Assembly: GCA_900466475.1 (NCBI GenBank)
Contig: UBMI01000019.1
Coordinates: 152,703 to 216,702 of the forward strand
Length of the DNA stretch: 64,000 nt
Source of the DNA: Hyphomicrobiales bacterium
GTDB lineage: Bacteria > Pseudomonadota > Alphaproteobacteria > Rhizobiales > Rhizobiaceae
Direction of reading: 5' to 3'
A program made the position numbers and the translations under genes. A model generated the notes under the pieces. The model saw nothing but the letters and a program-made list of their open reading frames with translations. It made no database searches and was not told where the DNA came from. Shown here one piece after another: positions 43,504 to 52,567 of this stretch. Each line of letters begins with the position of its first letter. The first letter of the stretch is position 1.

Positions 43504-44667
43504 ATGAGCACCATCGAAGCCGTCGCCGAAGAGGCCAAGGGCTGGCGCCGGCATATCCATCAGAATCCGGAGCTGCTGTTCGACCTGCCCGAGACGGCGG
43601 CCTTCGTCGCCGGCAAGCTTGCGGAATTCGGCTGCGATGACGTCACGACCGGGCTTGCCAGGACCGGGGTCGTCGCCGTCATCGAGGGCACCAAGGGCCC
43701 CGGCAAGACGATTGCGTTGCGCTGCGACATGGATGCGTTGCCGATGTCGGAGCAGACCAATCTTCCCTATGCCTCTGTTAATGCCAACCGCATGCATGCC
43801 TGCGGTCATGACGGGCACACGGCCATGCTGCTTGCCACCGCAAAATGCCTTGCCGAAGTCAGGGATTTCTCCGGCAAGGTCGTGCTGATCTTCCAGCCGG
43901 CGGAAGAGGGCGGCGGTGGTGCGCGTGTCATGATCGAGGAAGGCCTGCTTGAGCGTTTCGGCATTGACGAGGTCTACGGCATGCATAACGAGCCGGGCCT
44001 GGAAATCGGTTCCTTTGCCACGCGCGCCGGACCGTTCATGGCGGGTGCGGATCGTTTCGTCATTACCATCAACGGCAAGGGCGGGCATGCGGCAGCACCG
44101 CAGATGACGCGCGATCCCGTTCTCGTCAGCGCCCATATGGTGACTGCGCTGCAATCGATCGCCTCGCGCTTTACCGATCCCTTCGATCCTGTCGTCGTTT
44201 CCGTCACCTTCTCGGAAGCGGGTAACGACAAGGCGCTGAACGTCATTCCCGCTTCCGTGCGCCTCGGCGGCACCATCCGCACCATGCAGGCGGATACGCG
44301 CAAGGCCGTCGAGCAGCGGTTCCGCGAGATCGTGCATGGCACGGCGAAGCTGTTCGAGACGGAAGCCGAGATCGACTGGCGGCCGGGCTATCCGGTCACG
44401 GTCAACGATGCCGGCAGGACGTCAGCTGTCGTTGCGGCGGCTGCGCGGGTAGCCGGCGAGGAGCGGGTGGAAGCGGCCTACGTGCAGTCGATGGGCGCGG
44501 AGGATTTCTCCTACATGCTGGAGAAACGGCCGGGCGCGATGATCCTGATCGGCAACGGGGATAGCGCGGGTCTGCACCACCCGGCCTATGATTTCAACGA
44601 CAAGGCGATTGCGCATGGGGTGCGCTACTGGTTGTCGCTGGTCGGGCAGGAGCTTGGGGGGCGCTGA
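43504..44667 (+). CDS. M20-family amidohydrolase (hippurate hydrolase-like)
   Basis: 387 residues. It matches the M20D peptidase/amidohydrolase group: RRHIHQNPELLFDLPET, the metal-binding HACGHDGHTAMLL (near residue 99), FQPAEEGGGGARVMIEEG, and a late MGAEDFSYM. Such enzymes cleave N-acyl amino acids such as hippurate or indole-acetyl-amino acids using two metal ions. The substrate is not distinguishable here. It stands alone. Confidence 0.92.
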   Translation: MSTIEAVAEEAKGWRRHIHQNPELLFDLPETAAFVAGKLAEFGCDDVTTGLARTGVVAVIEGTKGPGKTIALRCDMDALPMSEQTNLPYASVNANRMHACGHDGHTAMLLATAKCLAEVRDFSGKVVLIFQPAEEGGGGARVMIEEGLLERFGIDEVYGMHNEPGLEIGSFATRAGPFMAGADRFVITINGKGGHAAAPQMTRDPVLVSAHMVTALQSIASRFTDPFDPVVVSVTFSEAGNDKALNVIPASVRLGGTIRTMQADTRKAVEQRFREIVHGTAKLFETEAEIDWRPGYPVTVNDAGRTSAVVAAAARVAGEERVEAAYVQSMGAEDFSYMLEKRPGAMILIGNGDSAGLHHPAYDFNDKAIAHGVRYWLSLVGQELGGR

Positions 44668-44968
44668 GGCTGACTGGGTGGAGAGGAGCGTGGTTTTCCT
44701 CTCCCTCATTTCTGCGTCCCTGGCGCCGGCGCCGGGGATATCAGAGAAGCCAGCCACCGCGCGTCCGTGCGGTGAATGACGCCCGACATATGCGACAAGC
44801 GAAATAATCTCTCCTGCCCAAGGACTTTGGCAGGCTGGATCCCTGTGACAAGCACAGGGATGAGGGAGAGAGGAGGCGGGTCTCGGTACCCCGGACGATG
44901 TTTGCGCTGTTAGAGGCGCGTGTCGCCGAAGACACTGCCGCGACCGGGCGCGGCGGAGAGCCTGTCCC
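44668..44968. other. 301-bp gap holding a repeat
   Basis: I see no gene here. The middle part carries the palindromic repeat described separately. Confidence 0.5.
44812..44875. repeat. Palindromic intergenic repeat
   Basis: It includes the perfect hairpin ATCCCTGTG-ACAAG-CACAGGGAT (44839-44861), followed by GAGGGAGAG. A diverged copy in the opposite orientation lies at about 56257-56297 (CTCATTCCTGTGCTTGTC). It looks like a dispersed rhizobial intergenic element. Confidence 0.6.
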
Positions 44969-45547
44969 TCACAACCACTTCGGCACGTCGACCCGTTGAA
45001 ACGCCCTCAGATCGCCAATCAGCCCGGCCGCATCGGCATTCACTGAAATTGAATAGCGATGCGCCGGCGGCAGGAATTTCGTCTCCACCATGTGGTCTAT
45101 GAACTTGAGAAAGGCATCGAAGAAGCCTGCAGAATTCAACAGGCCGACGGGTTTGTCGATCTCGGAGAGCTGGTTCATCGTCCAGACCTCCATCAATTCC
45201 TCGATCGTGCCGATGCCGCCGGGCAGCGCGATGAAGGCATCGGCAAGCTCGGCCATGCGCTGTTTGCGCAGGCGCAGGGTCGGCGTGATTTCATCCGTCG
45301 TGAGCTTCGGGTGCGAATGGCCGCGCTGATGCAGGCTTTCGGTGATAACGCCATGCGCCGTGCCGCCGGCCTCGAGCACTGCATCGGCGACGACGCCCAT
45401 CAGGCCCTTGGTCGTTCCGCCATAGACGAGGCCGATGCCCTGGCTCGCCATGGCCCGGCCAAGCGCGCGGGCGCCATCGGCGAAATCGTCCGTTGCGCCG
45501 AAGTTCGATCCGCAGAATACCGCGATGGACTTGATGGAGCGTGTCAT
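44969..45547 (-). CDS. LOG-family (TIGR00730) Rossmann-fold protein
   Basis: 192 residues. Hallmarks are SIAVFCGSNFG at the start, GLVYGGTTKGLMGVVADAVL near residue 40 and the diagnostic PGGIGTIEELMEVWT near 108. This family includes LOG-type cytokinin riboside monophosphate phosphoribohydrolases and bacterial AMP nucleosidases. The activity would release a base from a nucleoside monophosphate. It is solitary, downstream of a sensor kinase on the same strand. Confidence 0.92.
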   Translation of the reverse strand: MTRSIKSIAVFCGSNFGATDDFADGARALGRAMASQGIGLVYGGTTKGLMGVVADAVLEAGGTAHGVITESLHQRGHSHPKLTTDEITPTLRLRKQRMAELADAFIALPGGIGTIEELMEVWTMNQLSEIDKPVGLLNSAGFFDAFLKFIDHMVETKFLPPAHRYSISVNADAAGLIGDLRAFQRVDVPKWL

Positions 45548-45689
45548 GATCGGTCGCCTTCCTGTGTTTTAGCTGACACGCAATAGCGGCCAGTCGCAAC
45601 AAAGGAAAGCGGTCAGGAGGCTCGATCCGGCATCAGTGCCGATATGCACAACCTCGATCTGCAGCGTCAGTCCGACGCCGGCGTTAGGC

Positions 45690-46988
45690 CTACCGATCGG
45701 TCTCAGTTGCGGCCACCGGCAGCGAGACGGAGAAAAGGGCGCCGCCGCCATTGTGGTTGGCGGCGCTGATATCGCCGCCGTGGTCGAGGATGATGGACTG
45801 ACAGATGGAGAGGCCGACGCCGACGCCGTCCTGTTTCGTGGTGTAGAAGCAGTCGAATATCCGCCCGAGATCGACGGCTGATATGCCGTCGCCGCTGTCG
45901 CGGACGGAGAATTGTATCCTCTGGCCCGACGCGCTTGTGGCGATCTCGATGCGGCGCGGCCGCTTGCCGCTGCTGACGACGGCCTCGATGGCATTGAGGA
46001 GCAGGTTGACGACAACCTGCTGCATCTGGATGCGGTCGCCGAGGAAGGCGGACAGGCCGGGAGTGCAGGCGACCGAAATGCGGATCGCGTGCATATCGGT
46101 TTCGTGGCGGACGAAGGACAGCGCATCCCCAATGATCTCATTGAGGTCGAGCGGCTTTCGTATCGTCGCCTGGCCGCTTGCCATGCCGCGGACGTGTTTG
46201 ACGATTTCGCTCGCCCTATGGGCGCTCGCCGCCATGCGCGCGGCAATCTCCTTGAGCTTGGTGATGTTCGGCTCGTCGCGTGACAGATGCAGCCTTGCGG
46301 TTTCGCAGTCGGTGACGATCGCGGCAAGCGGCTGGTTGACCTCATGGGCAATCGAAGTCGCGAGCCTGCCGAGCATGGAGAGCCGCGCCGTATGCAGCGG
46401 GTCGGCCTCGCGCTCGCCGGGTTGTCTCCGATCGGTGATATCCGTGAGCACGATGAGCAGCGGTTCGGGACTTTCGGCCGAAGGGAAGGTGACCGAGAGT
46501 TTGACATCCAGCATGGCGCCCTTGAAGCTGCGCATCTTCATCACCTCCGAGAAGAGCTTCGTCCCCTCGAACCATGCGCGCATCAGCCTCCTGCCGGTCT
46601 GGGGCGATAGGGCAAACAGATAGCTTGCCGGCCCCTGCAGGTCGTCGCACGAGGATGCCTGCAAAAGGGAAACGGCCATCTCGTTGGCGTCGCTGACGAA
46701 AAGACCTGCCTGCGAAATGCCCGCCGTGAGAAAGTGCTCGGCATCGCCCCTGACCTTCGATCCGGAAAGCAGTGCCCAGAGGCTCGTGGGATCGAGCTGC
46801 AGGACCGGGACCGGAAGATGATGGATCAGGGCTGTAGCGTGCGTCTCGCTGCGCGCACGCCTTGCCGGCAGATCGCCGTTAGCGCCGCCTTGGATGACGA
46901 CGATCGGCGGCTGCGCGACAGAGCGCTCGCCATGTCTGGCGTCATCCCATCGAGCAGCGATGTTCCGCGCTATCGGCGTGTCGGCCAT
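45690..46988 (-). CDS. Orphan sensor histidine kinase
   Basis: 432 residues, with no clear membrane segment, so probably cytoplasmic. A PAS-like region (about 90-190, ending in IVLTDITDRR) precedes HisKA with the phosphoacceptor His215 in SIAHEVNQPLAAI. The ATPase domain has NLLLNAIEAV, DSGDGIS and GVGVGLSIC. The HEVNQPL form is common in FixL/DctB-type kinases. No response regulator gene is near, so the partner is unknown. Confidence 0.9.
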   Translation of the reverse strand: MADTPIARNIAARWDDARHGERSVAQPPIVVIQGGANGDLPARRARSETHATALIHHLPVPVLQLDPTSLWALLSGSKVRGDAEHFLTAGISQAGLFVSDANEMAVSLLQASSCDDLQGPASYLFALSPQTGRRLMRAWFEGTKLFSEVMKMRSFKGAMLDVKLSVTFPSAESPEPLLIVLTDITDRRQPGEREADPLHTARLSMLGRLATSIAHEVNQPLAAIVTDCETARLHLSRDEPNITKLKEIAARMAASAHRASEIVKHVRGMASGQATIRKPLDLNEIIGDALSFVRHETDMHAIRISVACTPGLSAFLGDRIQMQQVVVNLLLNAIEAVVSSGKRPRRIEIATSASGQRIQFSVRDSGDGISAVDLGRIFDCFYTTKQDGVGVGLSICQSIILDHGGDISAANHNGGGALFSVSLPVAATETDR

Positions 46989-47248
46989 TTGCCCTTCCTA
47001 TACGCTCAGCCACTATGTTTCAGGCCGGATGTTCCGGCGGGTGCAATAGTTTGTCCGAGACAATGCCTCTTCGTTGCGGGCGCGCGCATTCTGCGGGCGC
47101 GCATCCACCTGCGGCCGCCATTGGCGGCACCATATCGGTCATGATAGTAGCCATCAGGCTGAATAGAGTCGAAGCCAAGGTAAAGCGGGGCAAAGGGTGG
47201 CACAATGCCCGCTTCCGGCAACAGGGTGTTGCGCTCAGTGGAACATAG

Positions 47249-48175
47249 ATGATCGACCTGGATGATATCAGAAGCTTCGTGGCGGTGGTCGAAAGCGGCG
47301 GCTTCAATCGCGCCGCCCAGAGCCTCGGCGTGTCCAAGTCGATCGTCAGCCGGCGCATCGCGCGCATGGAGACTGATCTTGGGGCGCGGCTGATTAACCG
47401 CAGCACGCGCGGCATCAGCGCCACGGAGGCCGGGCTCGAATTCAAGGCGCGCTGCGGGCGCATTCTTGCCGAACTCGAGGAGGCGCGGGATGCGGTCGCC
47501 ACCTATGCCGGCGGCGATGTTACCGGGCGTCTGAGGCTCGCCGCACCGCTTGCCTTCGGGCAGCGCTATCTCGGTCCCATCCTGACCGAGCTTGCCGGCC
47601 GCCATCCGCGCCTCGAGATCGATGTCTCCTTCTCCGAGCGCGCCGTCGACCTCATCAGCGAACATTATGATGCGGCGATCCGGCTCTTCGAGCTGCGCGA
47701 TCCCTCGCTGATCGCGCGCCGCATCGCGCCGGTTAGGCCCTTCATCGTCGCCAGCCCCGATTATCTTGCCCGCAACGGCCGCCCCGAGAAGCCCGAAGAC
47801 CTGCTTTCGCATGACTGCATCATCTATTCCGGGCGCCATATTCCGGAATGGAAGTTCCGTGCCGGCAAGCGCATCGTGTCGATCCGCCCGAATGGACGGC
47901 TTCTGACCGATAATGCCGAGGTGCACCTGGGCTGGACGATTGCCGGGCTCGGCGTGGCGGAGCTGCCGTCCTTCATCGTCTCCGACGAGATCCGCAAGGG
48001 CACGCTCGTGCCGCTGCTGGTCGAATACTATCTGGACGAGGGCGCGATCTACGTGGTGCGTCCGCCAGGGCCGCATGTGCCGGCCAAGGTGCGGGCGCTG
48101 ATCGAAATCATGCTGGAGCGGCTCGGCGGGGAGGGCAGTGCCGCCTATCCCCCGGTTCTGCAGGCGGGAGAATAG
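47249..48175 (+). CDS. LysR-family transcriptional regulator
   Basis: 308 residues, starting MIDLDDIRSFVAVVESGGFNRAAQSLGVSKSIVSRRIARMETDLG, the HTH of the CrgA/DmlR-type LysR branch, followed by a normal effector domain. It is the only regulator in this part of the window and has no obvious divergent target; the minus-strand gene starting at 46988 is the histidine kinase, 260 bases away, and could be co-regulated. Confidence 0.9.
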   Translation: MIDLDDIRSFVAVVESGGFNRAAQSLGVSKSIVSRRIARMETDLGARLINRSTRGISATEAGLEFKARCGRILAELEEARDAVATYAGGDVTGRLRLAAPLAFGQRYLGPILTELAGRHPRLEIDVSFSERAVDLISEHYDAAIRLFELRDPSLIARRIAPVRPFIVASPDYLARNGRPEKPEDLLSHDCIIYSGRHIPEWKFRAGKRIVSIRPNGRLLTDNAEVHLGWTIAGLGVAELPSFIVSDEIRKGTLVPLLVEYYLDEGAIYVVRPPGPHVPAKVRALIEIMLERLGGEGSAAYPPVLQAGE

Positions 48176-48322
48176 GCGGCCCTGCCGTCCCGGGCGCTGC
48201 AGTTTCGGGAATTTCGTTACCGTTATAACACAAGGCGCCGACACAGGTTTTCGGCCAGTTTCATGCAAGCTCCGCTTTCCAGTTTGCGCGCATCGACACG
48301 CCAAACAGAAGGATGAGACACC

Positions 48323-48895
48323 GTGATCGTCGGTTCCGATAATTCAGTCCGCAGCGTTTTCAATGCCATGCCCAGGGTCGCAGTTTCCGTTTTCGGCGAG
48401 GAGAAATACGAGAAGACATCAGGCGAAGCGGCGAACGCGCTTCCTGCAAAATCGGACGACCAGTTGCTCGCCGACCTCTACGATCGTACCGCCCAGCAAA
48501 CGCTCGACGACGCCGACATCGATGGTGACGGGATGATGAGCAAGGACGAATACATGGCCGCGCAAAAGCGGCTTGCCAATGCCGACAACAGGATCTTCGA
48601 TATCGATGCCGCCGAAGACCGCTGGTCGACCTTCGATCCCACCGGCAAGGGGGCAATCGACAAGGATGAGATCATCGAGGGGCTGAAAATCCTTTTGCCG
48701 CTCAAGGTCGGCCATCTCGATGCCGACATGGTCGAGCGCATCCAGGCGCAGGCCCTGGAGGCTTCCAAGGAGGCGCTGCAGAATTTCCAGGATGCCATCG
48801 ACGCGGAAAGCAGGAAGCCGGCAATGGCGGAAACGATCAAGACGACGATCGCCGCGCAGGCCTCGCTGCTTTCGCTCTATGATGAGTTCAAATAA
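48323..48895 (+). CDS. EF-hand domain protein, GTG start
   Basis: 190 residues from GTG 48323 after AAGGATGAG. It holds one clear EF-hand loop, DIDGDGMMSKDE (near residue 64), and a likely second, DPTGKGAIDKDE (near 104), in which Gly replaces Asp at position 5. A degenerate third is possible. No signal peptide is visible. The C-terminal half is a charged helix with SKEALQNFQDAID. It converges with the RTX gene, another calcium-related protein. Confidence 0.8.
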   Translation: MIVGSDNSVRSVFNAMPRVAVSVFGEEKYEKTSGEAANALPAKSDDQLLADLYDRTAQQTLDDADIDGDGMMSKDEYMAAQKRLANADNRIFDIDAAEDRWSTFDPTGKGAIDKDEIIEGLKILLPLKVGHLDADMVERIQAQALEASKEALQNFQDAIDAESRKPAMAETIKTTIAAQASLLSLYDEFK

Positions 48896-48926
48896 CCGGG
48901 CTGCCGGGTAAGGGTGACAAAAGGGC

Positions 48927-48946
48927 GAGCGGTCGCTGAACCGCTC
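48927..48946. terminator. Bidirectional terminator-like hairpin
   Basis: GAGCGGT-CGCTGA-ACCGCTC is a perfect 7-bp stem between the convergent EF-hand and RTX genes, flanked by complementary AGGG and CCCT. It may end both transcripts. Confidence 0.5.
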
Positions 48947-48991
48947 CTCCCTTCGCAACAGAAAGGCCCTTCCTGCCGTGGTCGACGCCCG

Positions 48992-51331
48992 TCAGGCGAA
49001 CAGGAAGTCGCCGGACTGGAGGACATAGGCTCCGTTCAGCATGGCAATGCCGACGGCGCCGTCTCCTCCGGTGCCGTCATCGTCCCAATAGAGCGTGCGG
49101 TCGGACGTGTTGAAGTAGAACTGTCCGTCCGTGCCGATCGCGGTCTTGCCGACATGGTAATCCAGGGTGGATGCCGTCATGCCCTGGAAGTCGCTGGACG
49201 TGAACGACAGGAAGTCGTCCGCGCCGAAATCGCCGATGAAAACGAAGTTCGATGGGCTCGGTGCGGCAAGGACGAAAGTATCGCCGCCGCCGCCGCCGGC
49301 CAGGCCGTCATTGCCGCCGCCGCTGACAATCGTGTTGGCCGCGGCATTGCCTGTTATCTGGTTGTTGCCGGCATCGCCGATCCCGGTCACGGCGCCCGCC
49401 TGGAGGATCAGGCTCTCGGCTCCCGTTCCGGCGAGCGAATAGGTCTCGGCGGTGGAATAGATGATATCGGTGAAATACGAGGGGCCGTCACCGGTGTCGT
49501 GGACGACGTCGCCGGCGCTGTCGACCTTGTACTTGTCGTTTCCAGCTCCGCCATCCATCGTGTCGTCGCCGGTGCCGCCAGCGAGTATGTCATCGCCGGA
49601 GCCGCCGTAGAGCGTGTCATTGCCGGCGCCGCCATCGAGATAGTCGTTGCCGTCGAGACCGGAAAGCGTGTCGTTTCCCGCTGCGCCGCCGAGACTATTG
49701 TTGCCGCTGTTGCCCGTCATGACGTTGTCGAGCGCGTTGCCGCTTCCATAGAGATTGCCTTCCGCGACGAAGGCGAGGTTCTCGACATTGGCCCCAAGCG
49801 AGTAACTCACCTGCGCAAGGATCGTGTCTGTACCTTGCCCCGCGAGCTCGATCACCCTGTCGGCAGCGGTGTCGACGACGTAGGTGTCGTCGCCGAGGCC
49901 ACCCGTCATCCGGTCGTGGCCGTATCCTCCGTCCAGATGGTCGTTGCCGGCAAGGCCTGTCAGCGTGTCATTGCCGGAGCTTGCGTAGATGGCGTCGTCT
50001 GCGGGGGTGCCGACCAGGTTCTTGTCGGGATAGGTGCCGTAGATGCGACTGCCGGGAATCTCCACAGCATGGGCGTCGGTATCGAAGCGGACCTGGAAGA
50101 TGCCGTCATTATATCCGTTGACGTCGTTGTAATCACTGTCGGACGCCCAGCTGACGACCCAACCGCCGTCATCGAGTGCTGCCACCTGGGGCATATCCTT
50201 GTAGGTATGGGTCAGCGTGTTGAGGAGCGTCTCGTCGCCGTTTTTCGTCCCGTCGGCATTAAACGCCTGCTGATAGACGTGATAGAAGGTCTCCGAACTG
50301 CCGATCACCGTCCAGGTCACCACCCAGCCGCCATCGGAAAGAGCCGTCACCTTCTGGTTCGAGGCATACATGCCGTCGGTATCGACCTGGGTCTCGACGC
50401 CTTGTGGCGTCCCGTTCGCATTGTAGGCCTGCTGCATCATGTGGGCGTCGCCCGAGAGCCAGATCACCACCCAGCCGCCGCCGTCCAATGCGGCGGAGGT
50501 ATGGTAGCCCTGGTTGCCGTCGGTTGTGGTATTGACGCGTGTCTCGGTGCCGAACCGTGTTCCATCGGCATTGTAGGCCTGCTGATAGATCCCGCCGCTC
50601 GAACCGTCCTGGCCATTGGATCCCCAGATGACGACCCAGCCGCCGTCACGTGTCACCACCGTCGGGCTGCCCTGATAGGAATCGGTGTAGGTATTGACGG
50701 GCGTTTGCCCGCCGTGCGGCGTGCCGTCGGCATTGTAGATCTGCTGGAATATGCCGGTTTGCGAACCGTCCTGCAGGGTCCCGGTGACGACCCAGCCGCC
50801 GCCATCGAGCGGCGCCATCGAACTGGCGTTTGTAAGGGTCTCTCCACCGACCTTGGAGCCGTCGGCGGCGAAGGCCTGCTGATAGGTCCCGCCCTGGCCT
50901 ACCGACAGCCAGCTGACGACCCAGCCTCCGTCAGAAAGCCCCATGACCGACCGTAGCCCCTGTCCGCCGCCTTCATAGGTGTTGACCTGGGTCTCGTTGC
51001 CGCGCGGCGTACCATCAGCGTTGAATGCCTGCTGATAGACCCCAGGCGTGGAGATGCCCTGGTCTCCCCAGGTAATTACCCAACCGCCATCGGTAAGGGC
51101 GGCGATGGCCGGCATCTCCTGATTGCCCTCGACGATGGTGTTGACTCGGGTTTCAGGACCGGAGGGGGAGCCTGTGGCGTCGAAGACCTGCTGGTAGACG
51201 CCGGTACCGCTGCCATCCTCCAGGGTGGAGGCCCATGTGATCACCCATCCGCCGCCCGGCAGCTGGGTGGTCACAGTACTGTACTGAGAATTGACCGTGA
51301 ATGTGTTGACCTGAGATTCCGCAAACGGCAT
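48992..51331 (-). CDS. RTX-type calcium-binding secreted protein with eight GGWV repeats
   Basis: 779 residues from ATG 51331, behind GAGGAGGAAGG. Residues about 20-400 are eight imperfect repeats of about 45-50 residues built around (D/G)GGWVVxW and YQQxFNADGTPxGxET. About 430-640 carries RTX nonapeptides (GGAGNDTLYGGSGDDIL, GGLGDDTYVVD). The end, ...SGDFLFA, is typical of a type I secretion signal, and there is no N-terminal signal peptide. It is presumably exported by a type I system encoded elsewhere. Function is unknown; the repeats suggest a beta-propeller. Confidence 0.88.
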   Translation of the reverse strand: MPFAESQVNTFTVNSQYSTVTTQLPGGGWVITWASTLEDGSGTGVYQQVFDATGSPSGPETRVNTIVEGNQEMPAIAALTDGGWVITWGDQGISTPGVYQQAFNADGTPRGNETQVNTYEGGGQGLRSVMGLSDGGWVVSWLSVGQGGTYQQAFAADGSKVGGETLTNASSMAPLDGGGWVVTGTLQDGSQTGIFQQIYNADGTPHGGQTPVNTYTDSYQGSPTVVTRDGGWVVIWGSNGQDGSSGGIYQQAYNADGTRFGTETRVNTTTDGNQGYHTSAALDGGGWVVIWLSGDAHMMQQAYNANGTPQGVETQVDTDGMYASNQKVTALSDGGWVVTWTVIGSSETFYHVYQQAFNADGTKNGDETLLNTLTHTYKDMPQVAALDDGGWVVSWASDSDYNDVNGYNDGIFQVRFDTDAHAVEIPGSRIYGTYPDKNLVGTPADDAIYASSGNDTLTGLAGNDHLDGGYGHDRMTGGLGDDTYVVDTAADRVIELAGQGTDTILAQVSYSLGANVENLAFVAEGNLYGSGNALDNVMTGNSGNNSLGGAAGNDTLSGLDGNDYLDGGAGNDTLYGGSGDDILAGGTGDDTMDGGAGNDKYKVDSAGDVVHDTGDGPSYFTDIIYSTAETYSLAGTGAESLILQAGAVTGIGDAGNNQITGNAAANTIVSGGGNDGLAGGGGGDTFVLAAPSPSNFVFIGDFGADDFLSFTSSDFQGMTASTLDYHVGKTAIGTDGQFYFNTSDRTLYWDDDGTGGDGAVGIAMLNGAYVLQSGDFLFA

Positions 51332-51541
51332 TTACCTTCCTCCTCAGACAGATAGTAACCGAATGAATGAATGGGGTGCTGCAGATCCGATCCGTATTGC
51401 TACCATACCGTTCTTTTTTGAAGATTACCCGACAGTCCGGATAATTTTCAAAAGAGAACGGCGGCAGCCGGGCGGCGAGCCCATCACCTCGCAACGGCAC
51501 AGCGGTCTCTTCGGCGGTCTCTTCGGGAAGGCTGTCCGCGC

Positions 51542-51862
51542 CTAGGCGGAGGCGGGCTGAACGCTCCTCACCACGCCCGTGCGGTCGATGACGCAGGCGA
51601 ACTTGCGGCCGGAGGCATCGAGGTCAACGCTGAAGCCGCCGGCTTCGACCGGGCGCGAGCCCGTCGGCAGGATTTTCGCCCTGTCGAGACCGGCCTGCTT
51701 GGCGGCGGCATCGGCGCAGAGGAGCTGCAGGTCGGCGGGGGCGGTCTCGACCGCCGTGCGCGACATCTGGTCGGGCGGCGGGGCCGATTGGCAGGCCGCC
51801 AATGCCGAGAGCGAGCAAAGGAGCAGGGCCGGAAGCGGCCGGCTCTTCAGGAAAATGCGCAT
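51542..51862 (-). CDS. Small lipoprotein of unknown function
   Basis: 106 residues from ATG 51862, behind GGGGGATCAAC. A lipoprotein signal (LPALLLCSLSALAACQSAP) ends in the lipobox LAAC with Cys near residue 23. The mature part has two further Cys (LLCADAA, KFACVID) and the motif VDLDASGRKFACVIDRTGVVRSV. I do not recognise the family. It follows the L,D-transpeptidase gene on the same strand after 45 bases and may share its transcript. Confidence 0.75.
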   Translation of the reverse strand: MRIFLKSRPLPALLLCSLSALAACQSAPPPDQMSRTAVETAPADLQLLCADAAAKQAGLDRAKILPTGSRPVEAGGFSVDLDASGRKFACVIDRTGVVRSVQPASA

Positions 51863-51907
51863 GTTGATCCCCCGTTTGAAACACTCACGCTCTGATGCCA
51901 TCCACCG

Positions 51908-52567
51908 TCAGACGCCCTTGTAGAGGGCTGCGCCCTGCATCAGGACGATGACCTTGGCGCCGACCTTGATCCGTGAGTGCAGGTCGATGATGTCGTCATT
52001 GTTCATGCGAATGCAGCCCGAGGACACGTCGAGGCCGATCGACCAGGATTCCGGCGTTCCGTGGATGCGGTAGATCGTGTCGGCGTCGCCGGCATAGAGA
52101 TAGAGGGCGCGGGCGCCGAGCGGGTTGTCCGGGCCGCCGGGCTGGCCGGCCGCCCATTTGGCGGCGTTCGGATCGCGGGCCACCATTTCGGCGGGCGGGG
52201 TCCAGGTCGGCCATTCGGCTGTGCGCCCGACGCGCACGATGCCGGCCCAGCCGAAGCCTTCGCGCCCGACCCCGATGCCGTAGCGTATCGCCTGGCCGCC
52301 GGGCTGCACGAGATAGAGAAAATGCTGGTTGCCGTCGATGATGATCGTGCCCGGCTCCTCCGCCGTGCGGAAGGTCACGACCTGACGGCGGAAGGCATCC
52401 GGAACCTGCTTGTTGCGGGCGAAATATTTGCGGGCCGTGTTCTTGTCGTAATCGACCCATTGCCGCGTCTTGGGATCGTAGATCTGCGTGCCGGCAGCAA
52501 GGGCGACACAGGCGGCGAAACCAAGCGCGAGCGCGGCGAGGGCGGCTTTTTGCAATGTCCGGCTCAT
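51908..52567 (-). CDS. L,D-transpeptidase (YkuD/ErfK family)
   Basis: 219 residues from ATG 52567, overlapping the upstream gene by ATGA; a frame extending to 52837 overlaps it in another frame. A Sec signal peptide (ALAALALGFAACVALAAG) precedes the YkuD domain with the catalytic motif HGTPESWSIGLDVSSGCIRM (His168, Cys184). These enzymes form 3-3 peptidoglycan cross-links or attach proteins to the cell wall. The coupling to a betaine-type binding protein is unusual. Confidence 0.93.
   Translation of the reverse strand: MSRTLQKAALAALALGFAACVALAAGTQIYDPKTRQWVDYDKNTARKYFARNKQVPDAFRRQVVTFRTAEEPGTIIIDGNQHFLYLVQPGGQAIRYGIGVGREGFGWAGIVRVGRTAEWPTWTPPAEMVARDPNAAKWAAGQPGGPDNPLGARALYLYAGDADTIYRIHGTPESWSIGLDVSSGCIRMNNDDIIDLHSRIKVGAKVIVLMQGAALYKGV

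Noticed and set aside
42634..44337. A 567-residue minus-strand open frame
   Set aside because: It runs antisense to both the DUF308 and M20 genes and shows no protein pattern.
48914..50956. A 680-residue plus-strand open frame
   Set aside because: It is antisense to the RTX protein gene. The RTX frame has clear repeats and a ribosome site, whereas this frame only reflects the repetitive high-GC coding.
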